Below are positions 11,051-22,544 of a stretch of DNA of 64,000 nt, piece after piece (within the stretch, counting starts at the first letter, position 1; each line of letters starts with the position of its first letter). The position numbers were made by a program, and so were the translations under genes. The notes beneath the pieces are model-generated. The model did no database searches and was not told the DNA's origin. It was given only the letters and a program-made list of their open reading frames with translations. The stretch is from Eretmocerus hayati (lineage: Eukaryota > Arthropoda > Insecta > Hymenoptera > Aphelinidae), in assembly GCA_029851415.1 (NCBI GenBank), contig CM056743.1, forward strand, positions 27,380,905 to 27,444,904. Direction: 5' to 3'.

Positions 11051-12826
11051 TTATTCATTTCCGATCAACTGGTATAGGTTTCGTAGTCCTTCACAACTTT
11101 TATGAGTCGTTGTCGCGTGCTTTGCTTCTTTAACTTATACGCCATCACATTTTACCACATTGAAACGTGTGTTTGTTTATACTCTTCTTACAAGGTACCC
11201 CTTAAAATGCCGACATCAAATCTAGCATTTTTGATAAGTACGCAATGAAGTGTGTGTGACGACATAAATTATTCGAATGATCAAATCCTTAGGAATTCAG
11301 CCAAAAAGGGAAATATATACTCCCGCAAACATGCTTACCAAATAAAATGTGCATCTAGTCGTTAAAAATTCCAAGCCTTCGAGCATTTGAATACACATCG
11401 AACATCGACCTCGTTAACCATGCAAGAACGTTTCTCCATTTTCTCGAGTGAGTGAGTGAGTGAGAGAAGTAGAGAATAAATTGGCCTAACGGAAATTTGC
11501 ATTCACCACACTGCTCGAGGCTTTAGCCTCCCTTCCTTCCTTCTTGCTCTCAACTCGGCATCTTTATCGAGATAAAAATAAAATAGTAGGCCGCTAAAGG
11601 CCAAAAGGGAGGTATGTAAGGATAAAACTCGAGTGTTTCTATATACGGGGGAAAAAAAATAAGGCACGAAGAAAAATTTTTTCAAAGGCCTCGCGCAAGC
11701 TTCGAATAATTAACGCTATCCGATGAGCATCTGCTACCTCTTTATTCTAACCCTGATTATTCAGTATCAAACGATTTACGCCCAGGTCAAACTACGAAAA
11801 AAATAAATAAAGTTTCAGCCTCAGTTTGGGCCGTAGGGGGGTGTAATACTTAGTCCTCACAAAAAGTGCAGAGTTTGCTAAAAAAAAAAAAAAAAAGAAT
11901 GGTCGATACTGCAAGTGAGCTTCGAGAGTTTGAGCAAATTTATGTCGCACGTACAAGATCGACAAGAAGAAGGAGAAGAATCAAGAAGATGATGACGTGA
12001 GAGTGAGGTAGTGGTATACACTATTATAGAAACGAAGGAGGCCGCTTTTCTTCAATTGTGCAAGGTCGAGTGTGTTACGCTTGCGGCTGCTGTGACCCGA
12101 TCTATATAAGATACTTGACGAATCGGCAATTCGTCATCGAAAAGGATTCGATATGGATGAAGTACTACCACTATAGCATGTATAACAACACCAAGCCAAT
12201 TGAGAAAATTCATGCATATAGATGATGTGAACAAGTATGTGATGATATAGCTGAATCAGATGCTGTTACTGCATTGTCCGATATATCCGCAAAATCTCTC
12301 TCGAGATAATTGAGTTCCGCCGGCTTCTGGTAGTGTTTCAGGAGATGAGTGTTGAGGATTTGTAGTATAGGTATCATTGTTATTGTATAGATTCCTATTT
12401 GAATGAGAATGATCAATTTGATTAATTTTTCTGCTCAGATTTTATTTTTCTGGTTGACATCTATACATTTTTGCATCGAAGAAAGCCTTTTTTAAGTGAA
12501 GAAAATATTTCTTTTGTTGGATTTGACTTCAGAAGTTGCATTGCATAGAAGTAAAATATCACGCCAATTCATTATTGGATACTTTGTTTCAATTATCAAA
12601 GCAGAATTATTGTGTTCATCACTTGATTTCACTCACTCAAATCGGATTCATGTTATGAGAAAGTTTCAACTCTAACTCAACCAGAATCATAAAAGACGCC
12701 AGCCTCGTGGATTTTGAAAGGATTCAGGTGATTGTTAGGCACTCAATAGATGTTAAATTTTTAAAAGTTTTCGTTTTTTTTTGGGCATTGATCTAGAAAT
12801 TTATCAAAGCCTGTCAAATATAAACA
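11051..12826. other. Non-coding stretch with microsatellites
   Basis: Contains (GAGT)n at about 11,447-11,463 and an A tract at 11,880-11,895. No exon or element is recognised; small open frames lack domains. Confidence 0.45.
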
Positions 12827-13252
12827 GCTCATCCACAGGAGATATGATTTTTTTCAGATTCCATCCCTTGTTTAGGGGTAGCTCGCATTCGAGTTGGGGG
12901 GCTGCAAATCGGTACAGTGTCTCGTTCCATGATGAAGAACAGTAATCCTAAACGAAATTTGGCATTTAGAGCTCATCTGCCAGAGATATCAATCAAATTT
13001 TCTCAGAGTTCATCCCTTGCTTAGGTGTTGTTCGCACTCGAGTTGGGGGCTGCAAATTGATAGTTCTATCAATAGAAACAGATATTCAACTCGAAATTCA
13101 GCATCAGAGCTCATCCACCGCGTATACGATATTTTTTTTTCAGATTTCATCCCTTACTTAATGGTAGTCTGCATTTCAGTTGGGGCTGCTCATCAGCAGA
13201 GAGTGTTGTTCCACCATTAGAAACAGATATTTAGAATGAAATTCCAAATCCG
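12827..13252. repeat. Degenerate tandem repeat, three units of ~142 bp
   Basis: Units start at 12,827, 12,971 and 13,109 with GCTCATCCA-like sequence and run 144, 138 and 144 bp. Each contains TTCATCCCTTGCTTAGG-like sequence, then CTCGAGTTGGGGGCTGCA-like sequence, then an AGAAACAGATATT-like segment. A fourth start (GCTCGTCCGG) follows at 13,253. The units differ by many substitutions, so the array is old. Confidence 0.75.
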
Positions 13253-13746
13253 TGCTCGTCCGGTCTCTTCTAAAGGATAAACCATAGCTCAAGTGTCGCG
13301 TGTCCCATTGGGAACTAACCTCTGTGTTAGATAACAGAAAAAAGCAATATGGCCGAATTTCAAAATTTTTCCGTAAAAGTAACACGGAGGGAAAGTAAGA
13401 GCGCTTACCGCATGTTAGATACCAATACCGAGCTATGCCTGGAATTGGATATTCGAAGTGTATCAACTCCTACTTTTACGGTGGTTTCCACTTCTGTATT
13501 AGTGTCTCAAGAGTATCCATTATCGTCTACTGTCCCAAATACACCCTCTTGGTGGGTCCCAAGGCCCCAAAATCAAATGTTCAAAATTTTCGAAATTCGT
13601 TCGTGAACTTCAGATGTATAGAATAAACAGGCTGAGCGTTTGTATAGCCGGTTAAGTTTACACAAGATTCGATAGTGTATCCATTTCAAAATTATAGTGT
13701 TGAATCCACTCCCTTTATTTTCTTTGAAATGAGGAGCGACTTGAAT
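13253..13746. other. Non-coding stretch, nothing recognised
   Basis: No clear gene or repeat between the tandem array and the P-like element's target duplication. Confidence 0.4.
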
Positions 13747-13754
13747 GTCATGAG

Positions 13755-15002
13755 CATGGTGGAAAGGAGATATGGTGTGTTCAAGTCGAGGACGAGTTTT
13801 CGTCTTGCTCTGCGCAGATCCCATCGGCAGCCATCTTGCGTATTTGAATGGAGCAGACGACTGCTCTCGCGACTCGCTAGCAACGGTTTGGCCGTTCGAG
13901 CCACTGCCACTCCACAACATCACGTTACTCATCCATTTTTTAAATTCATTTTTAACAAAAAAATGCCGTGTTGCTCCGTTCATCTATGCCATAATCGGAA
14001 TGGAATGTTGATAAAGACAAAATGAGTTTTACCGGATACCGAAGCATCAACCAGCAGTGACTAAGCAGCGGGTTGATTTCTGCGGTCGGGATGTAAACAA
14101 ACTTTCGGACAGTGTCTCGAACTTATATCAGATTGAAAGAATTGAACCACCCGAGAAGAAATGCTTATAAGCGACTAAGACAAGCTCGGAGAACTGAAAA
14201 AAATCGAATTCTTTTCATAACTATCTCCTCACATTTTATTAAGTTGATTGTGATCTGTGAATTATTTTTTTCAAAATTTTATTGCATGCCCAGAAATCTA
14301 AAAAATTATTATTACTATGTGATGTTGTTTGATGCTAATATTAACTTGTGAGCCAGTGATGATTCCAAGTCAACCGAATCTGCTTCTGAATATTCTGAAA
14401 AAAGTTTTATGTTTTCAGAAAAGATATAAATGTGCCATTAATATGTAATGTGCCAAATTAGTGATTCATACTCGATGCGCGGTTGAATATTTGATTCCTA
14501 CGATATGTATCGATCTGCGAGTGAAATAGCTCATCATCCCGAACTACCATTGGTACCGATCAATTCCCCAAGTAATTCATCCCGTCAGCTGCTCTCCTTA
14601 TTTCGAAACGCAAACAGTACATCAATATTAAAATTTGCTCCGCGTGCATGCGCGCCTGATTTTGTCTCAGACGAGTCTGCCTCGTGATTTATAATTCACC
14701 ATTCATCGGAATAACAAAGTTCTCAACTGAATTTCTTGTAATCGCCAACATTTATCTGTTTTACCGATGCAGAAGGCATTCTAATCAGTCTCCTCAGCAA
14801 ATTCCATTTTTGACAAAAAATCTGGAACACTCAAAAACGCGTCATTTGAACCTATCTCTGTTTTCAAATGTTCAAATTTGCCTCCGGGGCTCCGGCCATC
14901 TCATTGGCTAGGAGGGCAATATGGCCGGCAACTGGGGCAGAAATGCGATTGGCTGAGGTGCTCACGCTGCGCGTGAGCACACCATATCTCCTTTCCACCA
15001 TG
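13755..15002 (+). mobile_element. P-superfamily-like non-autonomous DNA transposon, 1,248 bp
   Basis: Perfect 25-bp terminal inverted repeats (13,755-13,779 and 14,978-15,002, beginning CATGGTGGAAAGG) are flanked by a perfect 8-bp duplication GTCATGAG (13,747-13,754 and 15,003-15,010). P elements of flies likewise have 8-bp target duplications and ends beginning CATGATGAAA, and their transposase starts with a THAP zinc-binding domain. A broken start of that type is seen inside (13,963). A subterminal palindrome CTCACGCTGCGCGTGAG lies at 14,961-14,977. The hAT superfamily also makes 8-bp duplications, but its ends usually start CAG or TAG. The interior is too short and broken to encode a transposase. 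Confidence 0.8.
13963..14150 (+). pseudogene. Broken THAP-domain-like transposase N-terminus
   Basis: An ATG at 13,963 opens 20 codons beginning MPCCSVHLCHNRN, then a stop at 14,023. The Met-Pro start, the C-x4-C spacing (Cys4 to Cys9, or Cys3) and the following NR match the start of THAP domains. In the next frame from 14,027 the translation reads FYRIPKHQP, like the THAP F-x-R-[FI]-P-K motif. The later C-x2-H pair is not evident. A frameshift and a stop, plus its position inside a P-like element, argue for a decayed transposase remnant. This rests on motif resemblance only. Confidence 0.5.
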
Positions 15003-15010
15003 GTCATGAG

Positions 15011-15800
15011 AAATATTGTTCGTTTCTTGAGTTTTGTCTCAATCCTTCCACTACGGTTGTTATTATGAAGACGATGATTCTGTCATAGAGGCATTATCTT
15101 GGATTTGGTACATTGTTTTGTTTTAAAGGCCAGGAAAGGGTGATCTTCACAGACATCCACAAGTCGTTATTCTCCTAGGACCCGAAGATTTCCCTCACAA
15201 AGCTGCTACATTGTCATAGAAAAGATGTGATTGACAAATGATGAACCATCCGCTATAGGCACATGAGATGTTAATCACGAAATAAGAGCGATGAAGAGTG
15301 TTATCGTATGTTCATCGAGCTCCCTGTTAATTTTATCTTTTTCTTCGACATGCATAGAATGGCTCAAACATCAAACATGTTTTCCAAAACTTTTGTGACG
15401 CATATTTTTTTGGAGTTGAGCTCTTCAGACTTTTTTCTCCAAGTTGTTCCGTGCGGTTTAAACGCTGCATGAAGATGCTCTCTTTATGATACTAAGACAG
15501 TATCGTCACAGGCAAGTCCAGAAATATGGTAAGCAGGATTTCCATGAAATAGATATGACATTGATTGAACACAGCATTTATTTATTATTACAGATAACTC
15601 TGATATAATTTTTAGATGTTGCTGAAAGTATGGTTCTTGTAAATCTATTCTTGATCATGCTTCGTTTTGTCATTCGTCTGATCATTTTCAAATGTACCCG
15701 TGTAAGGTGTCACTAGATCTCTAACTTTATTCCTTGATGTTTCACTCGATACATTTACATCATACTCTATGATATTGAGCTGACATGAAACAAGCCAATG
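15011..15800. other. Non-coding stretch, nothing recognised
   Basis: AT-rich sequence with no element edges or coding signal. Confidence 0.4.
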
Positions 15801-16141
15801 AAAACTTACAAGGGGAGGTCATGGTCTGTGGGTCGGGGATTCGGCTGAAACTCTGGGAATCATCTCCTTTTGGCACCAAAAGATGATATCCAAAACCGCT
15901 TACTTGAATGCTGAAGCGTTTTGGAGCTACAACCCATGACATTAGCATTGCCCATATAGGCCCATGTTAAAAAGTCACATATATAGATATACTGACAATG
16001 ATAATCTCTATAGCTGTAGCTCTAAAACGCTTTAGCATTCAAGTAAGCCCTTTTGGATATCATCTTTTGGTGCCAAAAGGAGATGATTCCCAGAGTTTCA
16101 GCCAAATCCACGACCCACAGACCATGACCTCTCCTTGTTAG
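15800..16141. mobile_element. Palindromic ~340-bp MITE (family A)
   Basis: The left end AAAACTTACAAGGGGAGGTC pairs with GACCTCTCCTTGTTAGTTTT. The arms pair through CTGAAACTCTGGGAATCATC against GATGATTCCCAGAGTTTCAG and TTTTGGCACCAAAAGATGAT against ATCATCTTTTGGTGCCAAAA. The centre has ATTAGCATTGCCCATATAGG. This is the best-preserved copy of a family also at 8714, 18,510 and 34,679. No coding capacity. Confidence 0.85.
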
Positions 16142-16656
16142 TTTTGCAATTAGTTATTTTACAATTAGTGACTTTCAGTTGATTATTGCTCCAATGCAAG
16201 ACAACATCTGAACTGAATCTCGAGGAGAAATTTCTGTTTTCAGAAATCCTACAGCAAACTAAAAAAAAAAAACTCTGCTTGAAGAGTTCGTACCAAACGA
16301 AAGTTTCCCCGCACTAGATGGAATTGAGTACCAAGAGGGAACATTTCGAGAGTACGCATCCTGTTGCAGACACCACTCGAGGAAGTTGAACCGCAACTTC
16401 AACTCCGCACCCTCTACAAAGTTAGTTCTAGCATTAAACCTTGGCCAGGATGAGCTTATTTCCACTCTCGAGGCCTCTAAGTAGAATCAATGCATATATC
16501 CTATTCAAGAGATTTTTCTCAGAGGTAGCTGGTTTTCATAATCCGAAAGAGGAGTTAAAATTCTATCCAAGCACTCGTGCTTTATGCCACGCAAAGCTTA
16601 CTCCATCACAGTTCATACCTACTACACATTCCTCCTTCCAGATTCATCTATGGATG
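16142..16656. other. Non-coding stretch, nothing recognised
   Basis: A short A tract at 16,261-16,271. Opposed small open frames (16,259-16,465 minus; 16,441-16,680 plus) carry no recognisable domain. Confidence 0.4.
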
Positions 16657-16804
16657 TATGTACACTCAGCAGGAAGGTGAACTGCAGTACATCGAGATAT
16701 ACTGTCTCACTCGCACTCATAGGTTATGGTACCCTAACCTATTAGTGCAAGTGAGACAGCAGATCTCGATGCACTGCAGTTCACCTTCCCGCCCAGTGTA
16801 CATA
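16657..16804. repeat. 148-bp near-perfect hairpin
   Basis: The left arm starts TATGTACACT (16,657-16,666) and the right arm ends AGTGTACATA (16,795-16,804). They pair through GGAAGGTGAACTGCAGT against ACTGCAGTTCACCTTCC, ATCGAGAT against ATCTCGAT, CTGTCTCACT against AGTGAGAC, and AGGTTA against TAACCT, leaving the tip TGGTACCC (16,727-16,734). It could be a tiny fold-back MITE or the DNA of a structured RNA such as a microRNA or siRNA hairpin. Confidence 0.8.
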
Positions 16805-16900
16805 AGGCAAAAGTCATAACCTCTTGCAATCTTACTTCATGCGTGAATCAATGTAACTTGAAGACAATGTCTCTCACTCACTCCCTTATGTATCGTACAT

Positions 16901-17749
16901 ACAAGGTGTCCCAAAAGTCAGCCCCCCCCCCTCCCACCCATGACTTTCCAGAAATTGTTAGAAATTGCGAAAACTCCCAGAATACTTGTGTCCTTATTTT
17001 GAGGGAGTCATCTGATGGTGAACTTGGAGGACATTTTCAAAGTCATTTGGAATCCAACTCGATCTTTTCAAATGGAAATACCCACTTTCGACCTCAGATT
17101 CTGAAGAAGCGTGAAAAATTACGAAACTCGTGTACGAATCATTTTTTGACCCGACTTGACTTTGGCCAGGTAAATGGAGGTCGATTCGGGCGGACGGTAA
17201 AGCCCGTAGCTTAAAAAATACATGTTATATCAGAAAATGCTTCAGATAAAAATTGATAATCATCAAAACGAGAATAAGCTAATAACCTTCGTTTTGACCT
17301 TGGAGGTCATTCTCAAGGTCATTTGGAGGTCAACTTAAGTTTTCAAAATAGATATACTTTCGACTTCAGATTCTGAAGGAGCGATGAAAATGATGGAACT
17401 TATGTCTCAGAAATTCTTCGATCTAAGTTGACCTTGCGGAGGTTCGATTGAGTTCCATTCATTTCGCCAAGGTCGAGTCGTACCGAAAATATTTGTTGAC
17501 TCTCCATTCGAAGTTCCATAATTTCTCACGCCCTTTTGGAATCCGAGTCCAAAAGAAGGAATTTCTATTTGAAAAGATACATTTGACCTCCAAATGACCT
17601 TGAAAATGGCCCTCAACGCCACCGTCGGATGTCCCCCTCAAAATATGGGAGTTTGTGTTCCGGGGTTTCTCGCAATTCCGACCAATTTCTGAAAAAATAT
17701 GGCGGAGTGCGGGAGAGGGAGAGAACTGACTTTTAAGATACCCAGGTTT
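16901..17749. mobile_element. ~850-bp fold-back transposon, mariner-like ends
   Basis: The left end ACAAGGTGTCCCAAAAGTCA pairs with the right end CTGACTTTTAAGATACCCAG. Subterminal blocks also pair: CCAGAAATTGTTAGAAATTG against CAATTCCGACCAATTTCTGA, and CCTTATTTTGAGGGAGTCAT-like sequence against the reverse block near 17,628-17,660. GTGTCCCAAAA ends are common in mariner-like elements (inference). The 123-codon plus-strand open frame at 16,843-17,214 is repeat sequence, not a recognised protein. Confidence 0.7.
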
Positions 17750-18509
17750 ACTTATATTACTAACATATACAGCTATGTCTCGTGTACTATCCAAGTCCGG
17801 ATTTCCGATCGTCACTTTCTGGAACGTTTGATGTTGGATACGGATTTGGATTAGCGATGTAGTATAGAGTTAAGGGATGAGAGAGAGAGAGAGAGAGAGA
17901 GATGCGTTGCGATGAAGCGCCTGGTATAATCTCCGATAATTGAATCTTAACTGCAGAGTTTGAGTAGTTGGAGTGGCTGATATGGCTATGGGGATATGTA
18001 TTAGGGATCGAGAGCGAGAGAGAGAGGGGGGGGGATTGATGTTGACCTTAATTCTCGAGAGAGATTTGAGCTGATACTAATGAAGTTTACAAGTTACCTC
18101 ATGCGTATATTGTGATAGTACTTTGGGAGAGTGAAGGTTTCTCTATATATACTGTTGGCTAGACGGATATGAATCTTCATCAATAAACTTGACTCTCGTT
18201 GAGATGAAAGTCTTGTTCGATAAAAACGGTATAGGATACAAGATGGATCACATGCTTACTTGGTCTTGTTGCCTTCGGTGGAATCTATGAATCTAGTTTG
18301 AAGGAAGAAGACCTCAACGTAGGAGTGAAATATTTTCTTGTACAATTGGATGCCATGAATGTGGTTATATGTAGCTCACAAAATTCATTGACAAAGTACA
18401 GTCATTCGATTAAAATGAAATAATAAAAAGGAGAAAAAATGGAACAAAATCAAAAACAAACAAAGTAGTGGTGCAGCATTGTGAAAAGATAAAAATTTTG
18501 GAAAGTAAC
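17750..18509. other. Non-coding stretch with (GA)n microsatellites
   Basis: (GA)n at 17,879-17,903 and GAGAGAGAG plus a G run at about 18,010-18,036. No gene recognised. Confidence 0.45.
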
Positions 18510-18835
18510 TAGCAACGCGATTTTCAACCTTGCGGAACGCGGATTTTGATGAAATTCTGTAAATCATCTTTTTTTGGTAAGGAATGAAGGTATTCAATCT
18601 AATGGGCTTTCTATTCCAAGATACAGATGTAGAGGTTAGCATCGTCAGTATATCTATGTATGGGCCAATTCAACATATGCCTATTCGTCGCAGTGATAAT
18701 TTCCATAGCTGTGTCTCAAGATAGAAGGCTCATGTGAAACCCTTGGAGATACATCCATTCTTCACCAAAATGAGACGATTCCCAGAGTTTGGGACGAATC
18801 CAGAACCCGCAAATTGATGAACCTCTTCTTGGAAG
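18510..18835. mobile_element. Diverged palindromic MITE (family A)
   Basis: Left-arm pieces (CAACCTTGCGGAACGCGG, GAATGAAGGTATTCAA) and right-arm pieces (CTTGGAGATACATCCATTC, GATTCCCAGAGTTTGG) match the copy at 34,679-35,011 in the same order, with the central TTAGCAT...GGGCCAATTCAACAT block. The arms have lost much of their mutual pairing. Confidence 0.6.
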
Positions 18836-19445
18836 AACATGGTATCAACAGTGCTACAGCGTCTCGTAAGAATTCAGTTGTCAGTCTATATGTTTGGCCC
18901 AATTTTGCAGTAATTCTAATAATTGTAGATATCTCAAGTGTTATAGAACCTTACCATCATCAAAATGGAGAATCAGTAGTGTATGATCACCAAGTACAAA
19001 GAACAAGTTTTGTTTCTCAATTTCAAATTCATTTGGAGCCTGCAAACATGTCCACTAGAAATGCCCAACAGCTGTGAAACGTACATGTAAACATGAATGA
19101 ATCGTCCAGCCAGAGATGTGCCAAATTTCGCTAAATTTCATCTTGAACAGTCGTCATGTTATGCTTACTGTCTTTCCTTCGCCCCTGGAAGAACAGAATC
19201 GTGAATCTATTACACCATGTTGTAAGTGATGTGCAACACATCATTGTAATGAGATATCTCTATCAGCGAAAAATTTATGAATTCCGCACGGTAACTAGTC
19301 AATAAAAGATATTTACCTTTCAAAAATGTCCACATATTGATGATTCAATATTTTTTCATGACTTTCTCGAAAATTTACTTCTCAGAACTTACTAAATTTT
19401 ATGTTATCCATTATTATCTTATTAAACGTTCTCTTTACTTGTCTT
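18836..19445. other. Non-coding stretch, nothing recognised
   Basis: AT-rich, no recognised gene; ends at the SINE target duplication. Confidence 0.4.
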
Positions 19446-19459
19446 AAGATGTATTGAGA

Positions 19460-19931
19460 GACCGACACAGTTGGTGGGGTCGCTGGGTGTCAGCTCGGCC
19501 GATCATCGAAGTTGAGCATCGTTGGGCGCGGTTAGTACTTGGATGGGTGACCGCCCGTCTCGGTCTAATCAACCTTGACGAGCTGACTTTTCTGATCGAT
19601 TAGTTGACACTTACACCTCAGCAACGTGAGCGGGAGGCACGAAATGTTACATTTGCGGTTTTCATGCTTACGAAATGTGGCATGAGCGCCGTAAGGGTAG
19701 CATGATAAATGTGCCGAACTCTCCGGAGTATGTTTTCTCTCTTCAAGAGTTTTACCTCGCTCTACGGGCATGATTCCCGGGCAAATGCGGAGAGAATTAG
19801 GTTAGGGTGAGTGGCTGGATCTCAAACACGCCACGATGAAACACGAAATGTTGAACCCACGAGATTCGCCCCGGTTGTAATAGTCCATTGGCTCAAGACG
19901 ACCGTTGAACACAAGAAAAAAAAAAAAAAAA
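19460..19931 (+). mobile_element. 5S-rRNA-derived SINE, copy 2, intact with 14-bp target duplication
   Basis: The head at about 19,470-19,573 matches 5S rRNA from its middle onward: GCCGATCATCGAAGTTGAGC, GGGCGCGGTTAGTACTTGGA, and box C GGATGGGTGACCGCC at 19,541-19,555. An unrelated body of about 340 bp and an A tract (about 19,916-19,933) follow. The 14-bp sequence AAGATGTATTGAGA occurs exactly on both sides (19,446-19,459 and 19,932-19,945). Head, tail and duplication define a 5S-type SINE (SINE3-like) mobilised by a LINE. It is not a functional 5S gene: the 5' half of 5S rRNA is not preserved. The intact box C suggests it could still recruit TFIIIA. Confidence 0.9.
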
Positions 19932-19945
19932 AAGATGTATTGAGA

Positions 19946-21721
19946 AAATAGAAGAATAAAAGGGCTCGAAATGAAGTTAGAAACCAATTAGAAGCGATTT
20001 TCAGATTGAATTTTGATGGACACAAGCGCAAAATGTGCCCACTTTTCAAAACCACGCCAGTGCTAATCAATTTTTTCCATTCTCGAGTGATCCCCAGAAA
20101 AAGCAATAGGCAAATTTGATACCCTGAAGAAAAAAAGACTCCCTATCTCTTTGATTTGGTTGAAAAGAGTTGTACCAAAGAGAGATTTCGATTGAAGTTT
20201 GCAACTCTTCTGAATTCCATGTAATACGAAACTAGTTTCGAGTAAGACTCGCACTCGCTCTTTGATGGTGATTCAAAAGGTTGATTGCCTCTACTCCATA
20301 CAGTCCTTCATCACATCGTCAACGAGTAGGATTTCAAATTAATCCCCTGTAGCAAAAGTCCTGCTGGTCACTCGCTTCGACATTTCTACCTTAAGCTCAG
20401 TCACCAAAGTATTACGTGGATTATAATTAATATTAAATTAAATGGCATACCGCGGTCACTCTACATCCCTTCCATCACATTAAAACAAACTTTTCCTTAG
20501 TGGAAAGGTCGAAAAAGTATCCTGGGAACCTCTCTACATAGAAGGAAATACTTTATCAAGCATTGAGAAAGTTTATTTTTGACACTTATCAAGACTGATA
20601 GAAGGTTTCTAACCTATATATACACCACTTTGAAATAAAAAATTGATAGTTCCCCAAAGACTACTGAGACGTGGCGCTAAATAAATCCCATCAGGAGTAT
20701 ATGTTATGTGTATTAGAGCCTTAGAGAAACACGGACGACAAAGTCCAGTCTTGCGCAATTCCCATTGGCCTCTCTGATCAACGCCTACGTATACATAATA
20801 CAAGCCTTTTGTATTCGTAGTGGTGGTGAAGCTATTGTCCAAGCTAGAATTCAATTATCTACCCTCTCGATCTCTTGTGAAACTGCTCTTAGCTTTCTGA
20901 TGATGGGTTTTCCTGTGAATAACGACTTTGATGGGTGTGCACAAATCGTTGCGTGCATTGATCCTTGCGACGGTCCTTGATCTTATAATATAGATACATG
21001 ACTTTTGTTTAATGGAAATGAGGTATTTTATATTCTGGCAAACAAATGAATTTCTTTCCATATTTGTGAACGTTTTCTGCTTACTATTGCATCTTGGAAT
21101 ATTCTTCATTGTCTGAATTTAACCTCAAAAAATGCTTTGATGAGAATTCATTCGAAAAATGTCACTGAAATTCAGAATTTTAGCTTAATATGAGACATTT
21201 TCCATCTTATTTTCAGAACAGACAAATGACTGACTTTAAGAACAAATGCAGGGTAATACCTAAGGCAATCTGAGTGTTATAAAGTTGTGTTCTAACTTGG
21301 TTACACCTTATTTTAAGAATGGATTCGATCTGAGAATAAGAATTTTCATTTGTACTGAAATATGCATCTTTCTAAAGGTTGATATTTTCATGAATGCGAG
21401 TAAGGTAAATGGACTTTGGATCATGTATGGATGGATGGACGTTATCCTGTATAGAATGTCATTTTGAAGGCTTTTGAGTAGCCAGGATTAAGCTTTGATA
21501 GTGGCTGATGAGGTTGGCTCGCTGATCTTGTATGTGTGATGGGATATTCGATCGGATCCAATGTGTGCGGTTGGGATCCGATATTACAGGATATTGGGAA
21601 CTGGAAAGGAAGAGCCATTTTGCTACGAGAGGGGAACTCTATGGTTTCGATTTGAGATATTCCAATCTTTGGTAGTATTGTGGTTATGCTCATTACATTC
21701 GATGTAACAGGTATTTACAGT
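19946..21721. other. Non-coding stretch, nothing recognised
   Basis: Unique-looking AT-rich DNA. Small open frames on both strands lack domains. Confidence 0.4.
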
Positions 21722-21828
21722 GTGCTCTCTCAACATGAATAAGCTATTTTAGCTGATTTGCAGCTAACGTGGACGGATTTTCAGTCAAAATCTGTTTGTG
21801 TTAGCTGATTCATGTTGAGAGAGTGTGT
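21722..21828. repeat. 107-bp hairpin
   Basis: The outer arms are CTCTCTCAACATGAATAAGC against TTAGCTGATTCATGTTGAGA, and the inner arms AGCTAAC-GGACGGATTTT against AAAATCTGTT-GTTAGCT, with a short tip. It could be a miniature fold-back element. No flanking duplication is evident. Confidence 0.65.
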
Positions 21829-22544
21829 TTATTCGGGGCTCGATCTCAAAATTCGACAGAGAAAGATGATTTCTAGGATATTGAAATTAGTCTTTATTCC
21901 AATCTAAAAATACCTCGAATATTTAGGTACCATCACTAATTTTCTGGGCTCCCTGAATATCGATAAGCTTCATTGATGATCTTAATTCGCGAACGAGAGA
22001 CCCTGAAAATATTCTTGATTACGATAATTTAGATTTGAATTGACAGTAGGTGGATTCAGTGTGAGTTGATCAATGGTCACTTTGAAAATTATTTTTTGTT
22101 TGACTAGATTGATACAGTTGCGATCTTTTTTTTCATAGCTTTCGAAGCAAACAAAAAAATTCTGGTGCCACTTGAAAAGATGAATCTCTGGAGCAGTTTC
22201 TATGCAATTGGTGAGAGTGTAATTAATTAAGCGTGGCATCAAACAAGGGATTGTGGAGCTTGCCTTGCACATTTTCACGATATGTCAATTTTTCCATAAT
22301 CAAAATCCTCCTTCTTCAGTCAGTTATCTGGGCTCTGTAAAATACACTTGTACATTCATGTTGAGTGCAGATGACACTCTTGTCACTGTCACGATAATTT
22401 GGTTTCAAAAGCACAAGCCAATAAAAAGAAAAACGAGCACCCTCTTCCAGACATCAGGCGGTCATATCCTCACGTAAAATCGTGCACCAAAAATGACGTC
22501 GAAATTTTCGGGAAAATCGTAAAGAAAAGAAATCTTAGAAGCCA
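21829..22544. other. Non-coding stretch, nothing recognised
   Basis: AT-rich, without recognised exons or element ends. Confidence 0.4.

Noticed and set aside
12827..13252. CRISPR-like array
   Set aside because: The ~142-bp units are contiguous and diverged, with no short identical repeat and spacer structure, and the DNA is eukaryotic.
16843..17214. 123-codon plus-strand open frame
   Set aside because: It covers the left arm of a fold-back element, and its inverse occurs in the right arm. No domain.
19470..19573. Functional 5S rRNA gene
   Set aside because: Only the part from the middle of 5S onward is preserved. It is joined to a non-ribosomal body, an A tract and a target duplication, so it is a SINE.
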